Source: Candidatus Sulfopaludibacter sp. SbA3
GTDB taxonomy: Bacteria; Acidobacteriota; Terriglobia; 2-12-FULL-54-10
DNA length: 5,398 nucleotides
Assembly: GCA_945865705.1 (NCBI GenBank)
Contig: CAMBEY010000210.1
Coordinates: forward strand, 1 to 5,398
Reading direction: 5' to 3'
Made by a program: the position numbers and the translations under genes. The notes below the pieces were generated by a model. The model saw only the letters and a program-made list of their open reading frames with translations. It had not been told where the DNA came from and made no database searches. Below, piece after piece: positions 5,196 to 5,398 of this stretch (position 1 is its first letter; each line of letters opens with the position of its first letter).

Positions 5196-5296
5196 ACGCG
5201 CTGGCGGGGGAACCCACTTTGCGGAAATCCGTTCGTGACGGAAATCAGTCGGTGATGCCAACCCATCCGTGACGTAACTCCGTCCGTCGCAAACGG

Positions 5297-5378
5297 TGTC
5301 ATCCTGAGCGCTGCGAAGGATATGCTTTTTGCTTGAGCGTCGACTGAAAGCATATCCTTCGCAGCGCTCAGGATGACA
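5297..5378. repeat. 32-bp perfect inverted repeat with 18-nt loop (REP-like hairpin)
   Basis: The arms at 5297-5328 and 5347-5378 are exact reverse complements over 32 bases; each contains CATCCTGAGCG and GAAGGATATGC or their complements. The 18-nt loop (5329-5346) contains GTCGAC. This resembles a dispersed element (CATCCTGAGCGAAGCGAAGGAT type) that I know from acidobacterial and other soil genomes, where single and paired copies lie between genes. As RNA it would form a very stable hairpin and could act as a terminator or stability element. No protein is encoded. Confidence 0.85.
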
Positions 5379-5382
5379 ACAC

Positions 5383-5398
5383 GGGGGGGGGGGGGGGG
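5383..5398 (+). other. Poly-G run at the window end
   Basis: Sixteen consecutive G close the window directly after the hairpin. Such a run at a sequence end often marks an assembly stop or a poly-G read artefact rather than genuine DNA; it could also be a real homopolymer where the assembly broke. Confidence 0.6.

Noticed and set aside
5184..5261. N-terminal 26-residue extension of the MBL hydrolase
   Set aside because: It has no family resemblance, and the TATAAT box lies within it; ATG 5183 gives a normal N-terminus.
5229..5290. Imperfect repeat of CCGT...GTGACG segments upstream of the hairpin
   Set aside because: Only GTGACG and scattered bases agree between copies about 34 bases apart; too degenerate to call a repeat element.
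5114..5353. Open frame of 79 codons on the minus strand over the terminal hairpin
   Set aside because: It includes the peptide SFAALRM, a typical false translation of this dispersed repeat, and then runs into the MBL gene in a wrong frame.

Overview
The window reads as a piece of chromosome from a Gram-negative soil-type bacterium, most likely an acidobacterium. This rests on the gene set and on an intergenic repeat style (CGCAGAGG units, GGAATCT units, and a perfect hairpin starting TGTCATCCTGAGCG) that I associate with acidobacterial genomes. The taxonomic call is inference, not proof. Most genes are GC-rich (a lexA line counts 68% G+C). The stretch from about 2558 to 3120 is clearly poorer (sampled lines 40-45%). 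Position 5383 to the last base is an unbroken run of 16 G, so the right edge may be a contig end.

Left block, minus strand, 1-2190. The first 149 bases look like the end of an IS5-family insertion sequence: the first 19 codons of a transposase, running off the left edge, and a terminal inverted repeat. The repeat abuts a TTAG target that contains the stop codon of the neighbouring gene. Next to it is a three-gene thiol-redox operon, transcribed right to left: a CcdA-type membrane electron carrier (1468-2190), a membrane-anchored TlpA/ResA-type thioredoxin with a WCQPC active site (665-1411), and a small secreted protein without cysteines (150-656). CcdA would carry reducing equivalents from cytoplasmic thioredoxin to the TlpA-like protein on the outer face of the membrane, as in cytochrome c maturation or general periplasmic disulfide reduction. 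The role of the third protein is unknown.

Middle block, 2191-3417. A short plus-strand gene (2320-2523) encodes a UPF0175-family small protein, the antitoxin-like type, with no toxin beside it. Convergent to it lies a low-GC minus-strand membrane/coiled-coil gene that is split into two overlapping frames (2558-3115 and 3003-3290). Removing one base from the six-T run at 3087-3092 joins them into one protein of about 243 residues with three membrane segments. Between this gene and lexA is a perfect 9-bp inverted repeat (3335-3357), a likely operator, plus a strong candidate lexA promoter (TGGACA, 17 bp, TATGAT).

Right block, 3418-5398. lexA (plus strand, 3463-4158) encodes the SOS repressor with its Ala-Gly cleavage site and Ser/Lys dyad. 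A 188-base repeat-rich intergenic stretch separates it from a convergent gene for an MBL-fold hydrolase of the LACTB2-like type (4347-5183), whose TATAAT box sits so close to the start codon that the mRNA could be leaderless. The last 215 bases hold no gene: a 32-bp perfect inverted repeat with an 18-nt loop, then the poly-G run. No gene-free stretch exceeds 300 bases. I found no tRNA, rRNA, CRISPR array or riboswitch. I see no clear novel multi-gene system. The best leads are the frame-split membrane gene sharing an operator region with lexA, the IS insertion at a stop codon, and the orphan antitoxin-like gene.
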